Assembly: GCF_003672135.1 (NCBI RefSeq)
Contig: NC_039509.1
Location: 3,720,001-3,784,000 of the forward strand
Direction: 5' to 3'
Length of the DNA: 64,000 nt
DNA from: Ooceraea biroi
Taxonomy: Eukaryota; Arthropoda; Insecta; Hymenoptera; Formicidae
The notes below the pieces were generated by a model. The model was not told the origin of the DNA. It saw only the letters and a list, made by a program, of their open reading frames with translations, and did not search any database. The translations under genes were made by a program, and so were the position numbers. Below are positions 25,075-38,500 of the stretch, piece after piece; position 1 is the stretch's first letter, and the number at the start of each line of letters is the position of its first letter.

Positions 25075-26710
25075 TCGCGTCAGAATTAAAACCAGTGTTT
25101 GTACTAGCGGCGCGTTGCCTTTATCCAGGGCGGCATTTATACGCGGGCCGAGTTCCACAAACATTTTCAGTAAACCTTGTTTGTATTAGTATTATACTGA
25201 TATTTTTAATTCTCGCTGGCTTACACGGGTGGGTCGACTTTCCTGTTTACGAAAACCAGCAACACATCTGCCATTTCAAATTTATGCCTGGCGCAAACGT
25301 GTCTATGTTCAGCTTTGACGTTCGCGTGTGCATTTTGAAAAAAACAATTCTTTCTATTAGTACAGTAAGTATTAGTAACGATGCAGCACATTAATTATTT
25401 CCAGTTTATTTGCGCTTTTTGAACTCGCTAAATAACAGACGCGTTCGAGTTTATTACGAAAACAGTTTCCTTGTGTTTTCCATGACAAAAATATTTTAAG
25501 ACTGCGCCTCAAGTGTATTCTTTTACCGTCTTTCACACGGAGGCGATAATCGATAAAGTTGTCCGAAGGCGATCGCTGGGTTTGGAGAATGGCAGAATAA
25601 TTCATTTACAACGAACACTATAATCCCATTTTACCGCGGTGATATTAACTGATCGGCCGCGTGATACAAAACATCGGACAATTTCCATCGTATCTCGACG
25701 ATCGTACCGTATAAAGCGCACTTCTTCCGTATCGGCTATCATTATCACTGGCGCTTCTTCGATATTCCTTATTAAATCCGACAGCGTATCAGAGACGGCA
25801 CGGGGAAACACGCGCGATAGTAATTGGATCTCTCCGTTTCCATTAAAATAATATCTCAAGCAGAATCGAGTTCACGCTCCGACAGGTAGATGTGCGTGTG
25901 TATGTGTGCACGCGCATATCGTGTTTTTTATTCTTGAGTTCCTGATAAAGGGAGGAAAGATCCGTTTCATTCGTATTCGTCGGAAATTCTCAGTCATTGT
26001 TTTTCAGCGCGGCGTAGGGTCTTTCTCGCGCGGAAGTCAAGCGCGCACTCGATGGCGGATAAAACGCAGGTACATCAAAATCCTTTTTCGGCGCGATTCA
26101 GCAAATATTGACGCTTCGCGAATTGAAATTTGCATCGACAGCAAAATTGGCAAAATATTTCCGCTCGTGAAAGAGTGCATTCGGCTGCAGTGGCGATGGC
26201 CGCGCGCGCAGAAGCGGAGCCGAGAAGCGACCGGAACGCCGGCAGAGCGAAAGAGGGGATCCAGGGTCTTCCCGCGGGATACGGCTCTGGACGAAGGGAA
26301 AACTGTAGCCTTAAATTTAATATGACGTCCGTGCGATCGATTCGGACGCGCCTTCCGGCCACTCGTCCCGCCAATCGAATTCCACGGCAAATATTATGCG
26401 GCTTCCCGTTGCGCTTCTCCGCGGGACGCAACACGCGCGCCGACCGCCCTCGCGAATTTTATTCCGGCGATATGAAACCTTCGTTTCCTCCTTTTTATCA
26501 TCTCTACGCGAGACAGATCAGATCGTCGTGAAACCTGAAAAATCGGGATACAATTGCGTGTTATCAATTCTCGAATGTAGAATGCGTATACACAAAAATA
26601 TCTCTTCTGCGAATATTGGATTGTCAATTCTACATTGTTTGCTGCACTCTATCATGAATCTAATCAATCTCTGATGAATTAAGAAGATTACAAGGAAAAT
26701 ACAAGGGATG

Positions 26711-26730
26711 ATTTATTTTGGAATTTTCAG
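26711..26730 (+). promoter_or_regulatory. Splice acceptor of exon 26731-26989
   Basis: A T-rich stretch ends in TTTTCAG directly before the coding exon. The reading frame upstream meets a stop codon at 26680-26682, inside the intron. Confidence 0.85.
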
Positions 26731-26989
26731 GGTCCGGTCGGGGAGGTGGGCGGCGTGAGGCTGCCACTGCAGTCATTACATGGATACGGATCCGTGTTCA
26801 TGTACTCGGCGTCGACGAGTCCCGGGGGTGGTGGTGGCCAGGGTGGCGGAGGCGGGGGTGAGGTTACCCTCCGCCTCCGCGAACCCGAGGACATTCCCGA
26901 AGAGGTCCTCGCCCGCCTCGAAGACACCGCCACCCTCTCCATCTCTCTTCAAAGCGATGCAGTCCTGAGGCTAGGGGCGGCTGGCACAG
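26731..26989 (+). CDS. Internal coding exon of an unrecognised gene (86 codons plus 1 nt)
   Basis: The exon is bounded by a TTTTCAG acceptor and an ACAG|GTGAGT donor. Its first codon is GGT (incoming phase 0) and it ends one base into a Gly codon (outgoing phase 1). Residues 1-31 are small and hydrophobic with aromatics (LHGYGSVFMYSAS around 16-28). Residues 32-43 are almost pure Gly with one Gln. Residues 44-65 are charged (EVTLRLREPEDIPEEVLARL), and residues 66-86 are Ser/Leu-rich. No domain family was recognised. The Gly linker suggests a disordered region between modules. The frame joins without a shift to the exon at 49831, which is the main support for both. The exon is more GC-rich than its flanks. 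Function is unknown; a regulatory or scaffold protein is a guess from composition only. Confidence 0.85.
26822..26858 (+). other. G-rich coding tract, possible G-quadruplex
   Basis: The poly-Gly codons form a coding-strand run with at least four G-tracts of three or more G, separated by one to six bases. This meets the usual sequence pattern for a G-quadruplex in the transcript or the displaced DNA strand. It may simply be a by-product of the Gly linker. Confidence 0.5.
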
Positions 26990-27205
26990 GTGAGTCCTCT
27001 TACCCTCTTCTTCAGGTTTGCTTACTGATCAAACATGGAACGCGCGCGCACAAGTGCGCTTGTTATGATATCGTGGCGGATGCTCAGACATGAAGATCGT
27101 TACGTGTGATCGATTTCAAGTAATTCCGAAAAAATAACCGGCCTCGGGAGTGAATTAAAATACATTGAGTGAAAACTTTGTCACAATAATGAAAAGCAAC
27201 CAACA

Positions 27206-27361
27206 CAATTTATTGACAGATCAATATGTTGTTGAATATTAAAAGCAGAAAGGATTTACATTTTTATTTTAATCATAAACGTGTTAATGAGGCGCGTTTG
27301 TCGAAATTACAACACCTAACTGTATTTTGTAACACTGTGTATAAATCAATTTATTGACAGA
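27206..27361. repeat. 15-bp direct repeats in an AT-rich patch
   Basis: CAATTTATTGACAGA occurs at 27206-27220 and, identically, at 27347-27361. The 126 bases between them are AT-rich and unrecognised. This could be a long target-site footprint around a decayed insertion, or chance similarity. Confidence 0.55.
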
Positions 27362-30245
27362 CATAACAACAGATGCTCGATCTTTTTTCGTTGAAATTTA
27401 TTTCCAAGCTTTCTCGAGTTAAGACCCTGTACTCGTGGTCTTGTTTATCTGTCTCTTTTTATAGTGATTTGTTGTGAGAGAGCTGGAAAGGTTCCCAGGG
27501 CTGTGCCCGAATCGCGGCGACGTTAATAAATAATTGGCTTATGCGACGCATAAATTTCGACTGGTTACTCCGGGATTTATTATAACGGAGGTCGCTCCTC
27601 TCTCGTATTTTTGGGATCGCATTTAATTCCCGCGTTTCCGAAGAGCGTTCGCTCCTGGCCCGAGTAGATTAGCCTCCGCGTCCCAATCCTGTGTGTGTGC
27701 TCTAATGCAGAATTATTTCGGCGGATTAGAATAATCCTTGCTTTATGCGATCACATCGGAGACACTTTTCCCGACAAAAACGATTCACCTGCGTTACCGA
27801 TTATCATCCTGCATTGCGATGTCCAATCAATAAACGTAACCAAAACGTTCGAATTGATTGTCCATCTTTTAAAACTGATAATGCCACTGATGGACTCTAA
27901 TTTTTAATATACAAGAAAATGAAAATCTGTCTCTATAGATTCAATTCAATATAATTAAGATAATTTGAATTTTTGAACTAACAAGGGACACGATAAATCT
28001 TTGCCACCACGAGTTACAGCGAATGCTTTCGTTTTTATTGGTTCTTACGAACGAAGGGTCTGGCGATTGACGTCAGAAACGCGCGGAATCAAACGGTTAT
28101 TGCTTCCTTCTGAACGGCGCAGGTGACTACTCGGATCAGATCGTTCCTGGAGCGCGCTGAAAGCAAGAAGCCGAATCGTTTATATCGACGCTTAAACTCA
28201 CGACCTTTCCCCATCCAGTTTTCCCGAAGCTCGAAACTTTTAGACTTTCCTTATAGTTGCCATTTTCCATTCAACCGGGGCATTCATGTTCCTCTTTCCT
28301 CCCAGAAGTAATTCTACTCCGTCGGATCTCTTTACGAGCCGCCGATACCGAGGAACTTCCGCTCGAAAAGCTTCCGCGAGCAGCACGCGGGTTCTCATAC
28401 TTGAAGATCAAGCGACGCGAAGCACCGAGACTTTTTCCGGTAACCAGGGATTATATTTCGGATTCGGAGATACATGGAGCGGCAAACACTTCCTACGAAA
28501 TTCCTGCGCACCCTTGGCTTTCTTTATAGAACGTCCTGGAACTATCGCCCATTTCCTTCGGATTCATTGACGAATCACGGAGTCAATCAGGAAAGTTTAC
28601 CTCGGCACATCGCCCTCCGTGGAAAACATGGACGGAGTGCGGCGGAGGGAGACGTCCTCTAATACCGCAACTTCATTGAAATTTTTTGAAATTTGAACAT
28701 TTTCGATCAGTCGGTCTGAACGTCTGATATTGGATGCAAAATGGCAATTTCGCTCGCTTATCGAAAAAGAAATTTGCCTTGGCTGCACTAACGTGAAATA
28801 TGCGCAGCGTACAGAATTTCATGATGAAATTTGATATCGTCAGAGTCCTATTTAGATCATGCTTATCGATTCTCTTCGAGTCTATTATGCGCGCTCGTAA
28901 TTTCGCCTTGGTAATATCCGTTTTGTAGTTCGCTCTAACTGTAACGTCATTTAGCATCATTTAGCGTAAAGAAATTTGATATCCACATGTCGTATTGCTT
29001 ATTGATATCTCCAGAATTTCGTAAGAAGTACCAACTTTAACTCCGTCGAAAGTTCCTGCCGTCAAAGCGAAACGCATACGAACTTTCGATACGAAACACG
29101 ACGAGCATCGAATGGATGGAACGTTGTTTTTTTTTCTCTCGAGAACGGGACATCGCGAAAGAAATCCGCCTTCGCGGAAAGGCGATCCAGGGACGATCGG
29201 GAACGTTAACTTCCGGACGATTTGTCAGAACCGAACCACGGCGGCGCGGACGGCCGTCCAGGCTTCTCTCTCTCTCTTCCACTCGCAAGCGCGCGGGCAT
29301 CCACCCATACGTCGCTATAAATCCCGGATTTTCATAAGTATTTCTCCCCCCGTCCCCCGAGTGGTACCCGTCACCTCCCGCTGCCGCGCTATCCCCCTTT
29401 CGTATTGCATCCCTCGAGTGCCTTCGCCAGGATCGATCCGAGATATATCCTCCGCTCGCCTTTCTCCTTTCGTTCTTGCTAATGCCGCGGAATCGCGGCT
29501 CTCGGGGAAAGAAAGACGGCACTGGGAGATTTATCGAAGTTGCGGCTTGTTACGGGGGCTTTAGACTTCCGGTGGCGGTAGGGGACGCGCGCGCCGAGCT
29601 TGGGCCGTGGCGGTCGAGGGAGAAGAAGAGAGGTGCTAGCGATTGATTAAGAGGGTCGTTTGTGCCAAGGAAATGCTACTTGAAACGCCACCGCTATCCG
29701 AGCCCATTCTCGGGCACGCCCGTTCCGCGCCTTGACTCCCTTCTTCTTGCGGCACCTATCCTCGCCGCGCACCGTGTTACGGCGAATCACTTCTAGACAA
29801 TAAAGGCAACGCCGTGCTCTTTCGACGTTGAAATAGATTAACTCGCGCTATCACTGAGAACTCTCGGTGAAATTTAATCGTCCATCAGAAATTATTAAAT
29901 ACGTAAAACGGACCGCGTTGCTGCTCAGCTTATCTAAGAGAAATAATATTTTAATTTTTAAATTGAGTTGAAACCTAAAGACCCGATATTTGATTTTATA
30001 TAAAAAATAAGATATATTCTACCAAGAGTACTAACGGTGACTGCTATATTGAGTGGTACATCGTGAGTAGCTGTAAGTACCTTAGATTGAGCTAATTATC
30101 TGCTCCAGGGGATTACGGGCCCTGTTCTTGACTATTGAATAACACAAGACTTGACAAATAGCGACAATATCCTCGTAGATCAATGCAGGTCAAAGCGCCG
30201 AGGCCATTCTAAGCATACAGTATCGATTATTGGCAACCTTAGTCA

Positions 30246-30263
30246 AAGTACCGCTCGGTACTT
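30246..30263. repeat. 8-bp stem / 2-nt centre palindrome
   Basis: AAGTACCG-CT-CGGTACTT, an exact inverted repeat. No gene or promoter is recognised beside it. Confidence 0.55.
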
Positions 30264-33141
30264 AAGCACGGCGGTACGACAGTCTGACAGTATAATAGGA
30301 TTTCCACAGTGCGGCGATATCAATAATCAGGCATATTGAAATTAATCCGAGCCGTTTGCCGGTGATAATCGTAATATGGGAACAAACTATTAACCGTCTT
30401 GCAGAATACTGACAGGACGTGTCGTGCGTTGGACGGAATCGCGATCGAGTAACATTGCTAACGTTACCGATGCACCCTGTCTTTATTATCGCGAAGATAA
30501 GACAGTGCGCGGAAAATTCTGGGTGCAATAATAACTTCTCCCTCTGCAAATATTACACGTACGTTATCATTGCTCCATCCGACGAGTAATCAGAAGAAAT
30601 CAAAAGAAGGAGTGCCCTGAACTACGTACGATATACATGAGCACGTTGCGAAATTGAATTTCGAGAAAAATTGTAATGTTCCTTCCGACGTAAACAATGC
30701 AAGCCGCTTGCAGTGAAGTTCGTCTATTTGTCTAGCATGCGAGGAACGTGCACAACTGGAATACCGCAAAATATCGCAGGATTTTATTTTCGATGAGAAC
30801 TCGTCCAAATTTGTTCTTTTACCTCGTTTTTGTCTATTGTTCAAGCTTGATATCAAAAAGTCTCGACGAAAGATCGTGTTGTCAAATTCTCTTTTCTAAG
30901 ATATGTCCCAAATTAAAGAGAGAAAATAAATAAAATGATGGAAAATTTGAGGTGTGTGTGTATTTAACATTAGAATAATTTTCTGAATGCTTTCTGCGAT
31001 TCGATAGAATTCGTTTGTAACATAAGTGATCCAAAAACGTCGTACTCAATGGACAAGGTCGCTTAAAACGGTAGATTCGCAGGATCGAGCGGTGTTGCGT
31101 GCGTGAGGACGAGGTTAAGAACGCTGAAACGCGTGTAATACCGTAAACCGGAAAAGAATGAAACTAGGCGCAATAAAGGAGCCGGGAATACTCGGGCTAG
31201 CAGCGTGCGCGGGGCGGGCAATAAGTCTGAAATATGCCAGCGTTTTATTCCCGCCGTACGAATATCCGGTGCGAAGAAAGGCAACGGAGACAAGCGCGGG
31301 GGTGGGCCGGACCCCTTCCGGGAAATGAGAGCGAGGGAGAGAAGGAAAGAAGGTGGATTTCACATTGGAAAAAAATGTCGGCGGTGTACACGGCTTACAC
31401 AGGGGACGAACACGGGGGTGGAAGCGGGTTGAGAAGGCGGACATATGCACGTGAACAATTCCGCGGTAACATGCGCCGCATAAATAGAGATGAGGGAAAA
31501 AGAGAGACGGGTGATCCGCGATAAAGATGAGAAGAAAAGGGAAAGGGAGAGAGAAAAAGAGAAAGATAGGGAAAGTGAGAAAAATGGGGAGAGATATGTA
31601 TACGTGAAGCTCGGAGGCGGAGAACTTCACAGCGAGAGAGCAATTCTCGTTATAACTTTGGGGGCCCCGAGGAAACTTAAACTGCTGCGAGCCGAACATG
31701 CAGAACTTTCGGCCGTTTTCTAACCCGGGACAATCGGGCGTCCGTCCTTTGCGTACGCCCTCCTCTTGCCGTCCCGGTTGCTCCAGGTATGCGCACTACC
31801 CTCGTTGTCGTCGTCGCTCTCGTCGTCGTTGTCGTTCTTTCACGAAGGGTTGCTCTTTTTAACATAGTCAGGGGAACGCCTCAGGTAAGTCGCGTCCCCA
31901 CTGTCGCTGCGACTTTCGGCATAAAGTGCGTACTCACGCGGCGCACTCACGCCGACGTGTAATTCGAACTTTATTCCATAAATTCCTCTAGATTCGGTTA
32001 AGCAGGAAGCGGAAATCTGGCATTGCGTGTCCAAGCTGGCGATTTACGTGTTTTAAAGCCGTCCCATTAAACTTCTTACGCAACGTAAGGACTGCCGCGA
32101 GCGTAAGCCATGGGGGTGGCGGTCCATGGGATTGTCGAAATTTCTCCACACGATCGTACCAGCTGGAACCACGTCACTGTCGGTGAACAGCGATAGAGCC
32201 GGCAAATTTTGACCGGTAACGTGCGCTTTCCTTTTATCTTTTTTTTACGAAGTAATTCCCGCTTCGTTAAATTCATACCAATTTTACATCTGCGCGAAAA
32301 CGCTGATTCGACCCGAGGAATTTTCCAGCAGTTTGGATTTTCCGCGTTCGCAGAACCCGGCATCGCGACACGTCGAAATTCGGTGTCTGTTTCTGTCTTT
32401 GATTCTTCTCCGGTTTCTCTCCTTTTTTTTTAAAAAGTTGGAGCGAGGTCACTCCGAAACTCTCTTCGACGTCACGTCCAGCCCCAACAACCAGCGATCT
32501 ACAACATTCGCGGAGAATTCGTTTAGCAGCCACGTCGCTCGCGCGCTTCAATTCCTCGCGGAATTGCGTCACGTGTTTCGCAGAGTGTTATTGGTCTAAA
32601 ACGCCGATTCTTCCGTTTACCAGGACTGACCAGGCGAATCGTGCCCGATATCCGCAGCACCGACACTCATTCAATCTTGACTGGAGTATCCTTGCACTCG
32701 AAAATCCTGAGCCATCGCTGAGATTTGCTATGCATAATTGCAAGCGCTACTTGATCGCAATGTTTTATTGTGTATGCGTTTTTGTTGAGAAACGGACACG
32801 AATTGTTATATTTTCGAAACCTCGTGTATTAATTTATTACTTTTTTTCAACTAATTAAAACAAATCGATGCAAAAATACATAGTATAAAACGCAGCTGAT
32901 ATTAAACAGCGAGTATTACGTTTATTAGGTACATCAGAATTATTTATCAGGTTCAGTCCATTGTATGCGTCTCCGTGCCAGATTTCGGTGCATTCAAGTC
33001 ACGTCAGTACGCTGGTACGTTTGGCGTTTGCAGCGGGATAAGTGTGAATAAGCCGCGCAATGATTTATGATACGCGATGAATATTTATTGATAAATGATC
33101 CCAGCGCGTTGTGCCGGATCTATTTGATATTTCGCCATGAT

Positions 33142-33165
33142 GAGAGAGAGAGAGAGAGAGAGAGA
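33142..33165. repeat. (GA)n microsatellite
   Basis: An uninterrupted GA run of about 12 units. Confidence 0.96.
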
Positions 33166-34460
33166 AAGACCACCGGATCCGCGGATGGCAGCTGGGCCTT
33201 TTAGGGCGGAATGCGGTGCATAGCAAAATTGTTGTGATATCCGGCTGTGCGCGCGCTGATCCGCGTCGCGGCCACGCGCTGACGAAGCCACGTAAATTAT
33301 GAACGCTGTTTGACTCTATGCCAGCTACACCCCATAACCGACAACTGCCACGACCCCAACTTTGCACGTGCCCTTTATACATGTGGAGGTGTATGCGCAC
33401 ACGTACATACACACACAACATACGCGCGGCCGTCGAAAGCGCACGTGCGCGGAACTCTAACCAGACGGAATAAATTTGCGCAACGTCATACCTGCCGCTT
33501 CGCAAACACGGCCGACCAAGGAGCGACATTTCTGCTTCGAGACAGCAGACGTGATGATAGGTATATGAACTCACTTGAGTTATCCTGTCGAAAAAAGAAA
33601 ATAATTTACTACCAATCGCGTGCGTAATTCATCTGCGAAGCGATTACTTCGTGCGGAATTCCGCGCCGTTACTCCATTTCCTATGTTGTGTGAGAATGGC
33701 GAATGTTCCCGCGGATATTAATCGCGCGCGGAAGATTCTCGCGAGAACGGAGCAAGGGAAAAAACGCACTCCGCTCTTTCCTACCCCGTGCGAGAATTCG
33801 CGCCGCGCGCTTTCTCTCGCCGACTTGAATTCCCCGTATATTTTCCCTCGGTACGAAGTCGAAATACCGTCGGGAGGGTGCCGCCTGCCGCGGCGGCCGA
33901 GGAATAACAGGAATGATACGACGGTTTAGGTAAACCAAATGTTTGCTCGCGATATGCGGCTACGAACGAACGAACGAATCGATTTCGCCCACATCGCCGA
34001 CGGCGCGCCGCGTCGAAAATAATAAAAGAACCGACGGAGCTTGCAATTTATACCCCGATGGGGCACGCGGTGGGTGGTGGTGTGCACGTCTCATGGAGTA
34101 TCCCCCGGTCGATCTCCCTCTCTCATCCTCCCGACCGGTGTGTTTCCGGCCGAGAGATAAAGGCGCCACGCCGACGAGCAAGCCACCCGTATATTCAGGA
34201 CACGCTTTTAGCGCCGATCGCGCGCGAGCGCGGTCACTAACTAAAAAGGGATCAAAGGGCAGAGAGCGCGGCGCCCTTTGCCGCTCCGCCGTGTCGAACG
34301 TCGTGTTTTTCTCTCGCCGCGATTACTTTTTACAACGGTGTGTTTCGTCGGGGTTCGATACGCCTGTCCGAGTTTCGACGTTTCGACGACGCGACCCGCG
34401 GAAAACCCGACGCTATCAGTGCCCGAGGCGTGAGCCCGAAAAAGTCACGTCCCGTCCCTC

Positions 34461-34490
34461 AAGTGCACGCTTTTTGTAAAGTGTGCACTT
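34461..34490. repeat. Inverted repeat AAGTGCAC / GTGCACTT
   Basis: The 8-base arms at 34461-34468 and 34483-34490 are exact reverse complements around a 14-base T-rich loop, and GTGCAC is itself palindromic. It sits at the downstream edge of a CG-rich block (about 33960-34440). A transcription start could not be established. Confidence 0.5.
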
Positions 34491-35528
34491 TGTTCTGTGT
34501 GACAAGTGGAAGCTTGTCCTCGGAAGAGGAACGCTTAAGTGCTAATCAAAGTGGGACACTCCATGCATGCGAATGTGTGACACGCTCTCAGTTTTTCGGA
34601 ACAATACAATAATGACATTACGGTTCTTCTAAGCCGAAAGTGTAACGTGCAAGCATATCGCTGCTTGCCACGAGGGAGGTGCCGTTATCAGTATTTCTTC
34701 ATACCCTCCACTTGTCTTCTTGCGCGCGTTACGTTTCGTATATTCAGTCGAGATTTTAATATGCAAACGTGAAGAGCGTCTCACGTTGATTCCACCATTA
34801 TCGAGGGGATCACTGAGACTCGTGCCAGGTCAACATAACGGCGGATTATCGCGTTTTCTCGTGAAAAGAAAGCGCGATGCCAACGACGGGGGAAAAGCCA
34901 GAAATGGGATTCGGTGTTCGAAACGAAAACGTAAAGGACAGCCGGTTCGCGCGATGCCGTAACGCGCTGGAAATTAGTCTGCAAAATTTCTCCCGGAATT
35001 ACGTCATAAATTAAAGTTTGTACACGCGAGCGGAGATCTGCATCCCTTCCCGGCGTTTTCCTGTCCTCCCTTTTTTTCCACCCCTGACGACTCGGCGAAA
35101 CGAATATTCTTCCCTCTTTCGTGCTTCGGCGCGCGTGGTCGCGAGTTTAATCCGAAAATAACGAGCTGCATGCAAAAAAAAGATACCGCGGCCCCTCGTT
35201 GCACATCAGCCGTAACGTCCGTCATTCGTCTGAAAAAGGCGCATCGATGTCTCGTGTAATTATGCCCGAATCGATTCACGTACACACTTACGCGCAGCCT
35301 CCCCACGTGCATACACATCGAAATTTTAATCGTGTTACTTTCGTGCCTCTGTTCATCTTTCGCTCGAGTTATTTACGTCGCTATTTTACACTCGTCAGAG
35401 GTACGCTGGGTTTCCTTTGATACATTAAGCTGTGAAAGGTGTTCATTGAACATTATCAGTAATTAAGTCCGCGAGGTTCATCATTCGATAATATTAAATA
35501 TCCGCATTTGTAGACATCGGAACGGAAA

Positions 35529-35586
35529 AACAATAAAATTTAATAATACAGGCTTTGTCTGTAAATATAAATACATATTTATTGTT
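35529..35586. repeat. AT-rich nested inverted repeat
   Basis: AACAATAAA (35529-35537) pairs with TTTATTGTT (35578-35586), and between them ACAG...CTGT forms a small inner stem. It could be a fragment of a decayed element; no terminal duplication is visible. Confidence 0.4.
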
Positions 35587-38500
35587 AAACAAGACACAGA
35601 ATAATACATTAATTTAATACATTACAACAGACAACAGATAATTGTTTGTCCGATCAGTTACGTGAAAAAAGGCAATTATCTGCAATCGTCCATTCTTCTT
35701 TTCTATCTTCTGTTCTTGCTTTCGGAAAATGCCCGTAATACGTAAAAACTGCGACAGGATCTGCGTGTTGAGGGTATCTTCAAACAGATCCCATTCTCTC
35801 TGATACGCAAGACTTGCCTAACGACCAGTTACGAGTTACGAGTCAGTATTAGCGCGGAAGCAGCACCGAGTCAATATTGATACGGGCGCACGATGAAACT
35901 GTAGACTCATAGTCATTCTGTGCCATTTGTGCATTCTGGATATTGAATTCCGTCGTCGTGGCGATCTCGGGTCTTCCAGGATCGCGGCACGTAACGGCTT
36001 GGCGCCCGATGATGATGATCGGCAGTTCAATTCGAATCGGCGGTTTATCGCTCCTGGAACGGTCGTTAAGTTCACCGTCCGCAGGGAACGGTGACGATCT
36101 CGCGATTATCGGATCGATTTGCGCCGAGTCCCTTGATGACTGTCGCGGGAATTCTCCTGAGCACGGTGACGGAGGTCGTTGTAGTACGTATCGTACATTA
36201 ATTACATACAATCCATGATCTGCTTAAACCTGCGACGACGATCGATGATGTGTGTGATGGCACGCATAACCATTTACAAGCTGCGTTCGTAGGTCGCATT
36301 AAACTCTTTGGAAATGTTTTATGTGTTAAGTAATAATAATGCATTTTACAGAATTAGTCTAATGATACCAGATTAGAATAAAGTTTACGTATCGCAAAAC
36401 TGATATTCATTTCTGCATGAAGCTATTGAAAGGTACTGAAATAAATTTTCAAAAGCTTTGATTCTTTCAATAATTTATTAATTACAGGTCATCAGGATGG
36501 AAATTTTGTTTCCAGAAGATTAATTTGAGTTGGAAAGATTTATTTGCACGGAAGTATCACGAGACTTTAATGAGAGGCAGCGGAAAATTGTTGGCCAATC
36601 GCCTTTCCAACGAATCGATCCCTTTTTTTTCTCTGGCACAACGGCTATAAAAGATCTGAGCACAAATTTCCATAAAGCCGCGATTCTTTTTTTTTAACAA
36701 CCAGCGGTACACCCGCGGTTACCAGCAGCGTGCACCAGCGGGTAATCCTTCGATCCCGCTTGGCCTTTTATCCGGAATTTTTCTCACGGTCGCATACTCC
36801 GCTGTTGCGGTAGCGAAATTTGATTGCCGTCGTTATAGTTCACGTGCACTTTGCGCATACATGAATATTCCGCGCGTCGGTAGGTAATAACCGGTATTCC
36901 GTGCTCCGTTGCGTCGCAGGGCGTTACAAAAGAACGGAAACCACCTCTATGTCGGTCGTCACGAATAGCACTCAGCAGAAGTTCCTACTCTGCCAGATAA
37001 ATGGATAGAGCATAATTGTCGTTGCACTAATGCGACCGTCAACGGTGAATGTTAATGCGAACATTGTTGTACAAGTAGAACCTGAATCAAACGGAACGAC
37101 ATTTTCCCACATCAGAATCGAAATATCGCGTCAGTTCTTGAAAGATGTATTTTAAAGTAACATTTTTACAATTGTCACATTACATGATAAGTTAGATCTA
37201 TTTTTACGAAAATATAATTTAAAATATATATTTATTATTTTTATCTTGACTCTTTGTTACGTGAGTGAAATTGAATTGTTTCGAATAATGAAATTTTATT
37301 AGTGCCACGGGGATCTGTAGGCTATGCAAAGTACAGTAAATTTTGCACTGGGCCATCACCGCGATTTCATCATTGCGAAGCGCGAGACGTGACTGTGAGT
37401 AAACAACAAGGTAATATCGAGCAACGGAGTGACTTTGGTGCTGTTTCGACAATTATGGCAACACATGAAAACAAATTGGGAATCCCGTTACGTCTGATTT
37501 GAGCTCCCGATAAAGAGCGTCGTCGTGCGTGGCAGTATCGCGGTTTAAATTCGTATTAACCCGAGAAATCTCTCTCTCCTCCCCCGTCTTTCCCCCCTTG
37601 AACAAAGCTACCGGTGCAGTATTAAACCGTTAGACCGTAACGAGAGTTAATTAAGTGCGCGACCGAGGTTGCGGACGACCAAGAGGTCGCACAAAAAGAA
37701 CATACCCGACGATGAAACGGGATGGTCAGGGTGGCTCGAACGCGCGACGCGACAGGAAAGGGAAGGCGGAAGGATGCACCACCGTGCTTTCCCGTACCCA
37801 CGTCAGCCTAATGAAAATTTACGGATCCTCCATCGGTGCGATAGAGTCCGCCGCGTCATTACCATTGCCCCGTGGCTCATTGCGGCGTTTATTTAGCCGC
37901 GATTCTCGTCCCGAGGCGGCGAGGAGTCACGCGCGTTCCCGCGCACTGCGAGCGTTCAGCTTCCAGCTTTAATTTGATGAGAGTTACGACGAGACGGGGA
38001 AGGTACACACACGCGTGGAGAACGCGCGATGGATATCGGGGCTATTACGCGAGCGTTTCACTCGACAGACACACGCGATGTGGACGGAGTAAACGGGCCG
38101 TCCCGTTGATTAATTCGTCGCGTAGAAATTCACTGAGAAGATAACGTACGCGCTCATTTCTGCGTTCGGTTAACGACGCTCTCGACATCCTGATGAGGGT
38201 GGTCTCGGGTGACGTGAAGAGAAAAGATCATAACGCGGTCAAGAGAAATTTGACGTAGGTTCTTTTGTGTGGCCGAAGTGTCGCAGCAACTCTTGTGGGG
38301 ATGATTATCAATTATCACGATCCTCCGGCTGCAGTTGTGAAATTTCGACCGTGCTTAACGAGACTAATTTTATCGGTCGCAATGACGAAGCATACTGTGC
38401 TTCGCGCACGAACGCGAAAAATCGGCCGCGCGAATTTACGATAATGGCGAGTCAAAGAACGGTAATGCGCCGCATACCGTTGGAATTGCGAAAGAACCGA

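Larger units (their letters stand above)
1..26730. other. Upstream intron or gene-flanking non-coding DNA
   Basis: No reading frame here combines protein-like composition with matching splice signals. Open frames up to about 170 codons occur, but they overlap one another on both strands and are rich in Arg and Ser, as expected from CpG-rich non-coding DNA. Because exon 26731-26989 opens with a splice acceptor in phase 0, at least its immediate upstream part must be intron. How far back that intron runs, and whether a promoter or first exon lies here, cannot be decided by eye. The stretch contains two miniature transposons, microsatellites and local duplications, listed separately. Composition alternates between CG-rich blocks and AT-rich patches such as 17820-18010. 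Confidence 0.7.

Noticed and set aside
26727..26942. Minus-strand frame rich in proline opposite the first exon
   Set aside because: It is the antisense of the Gly-rich codons. The + strand has matching splice sites and a phase-consistent partner exon; the minus strand has none.
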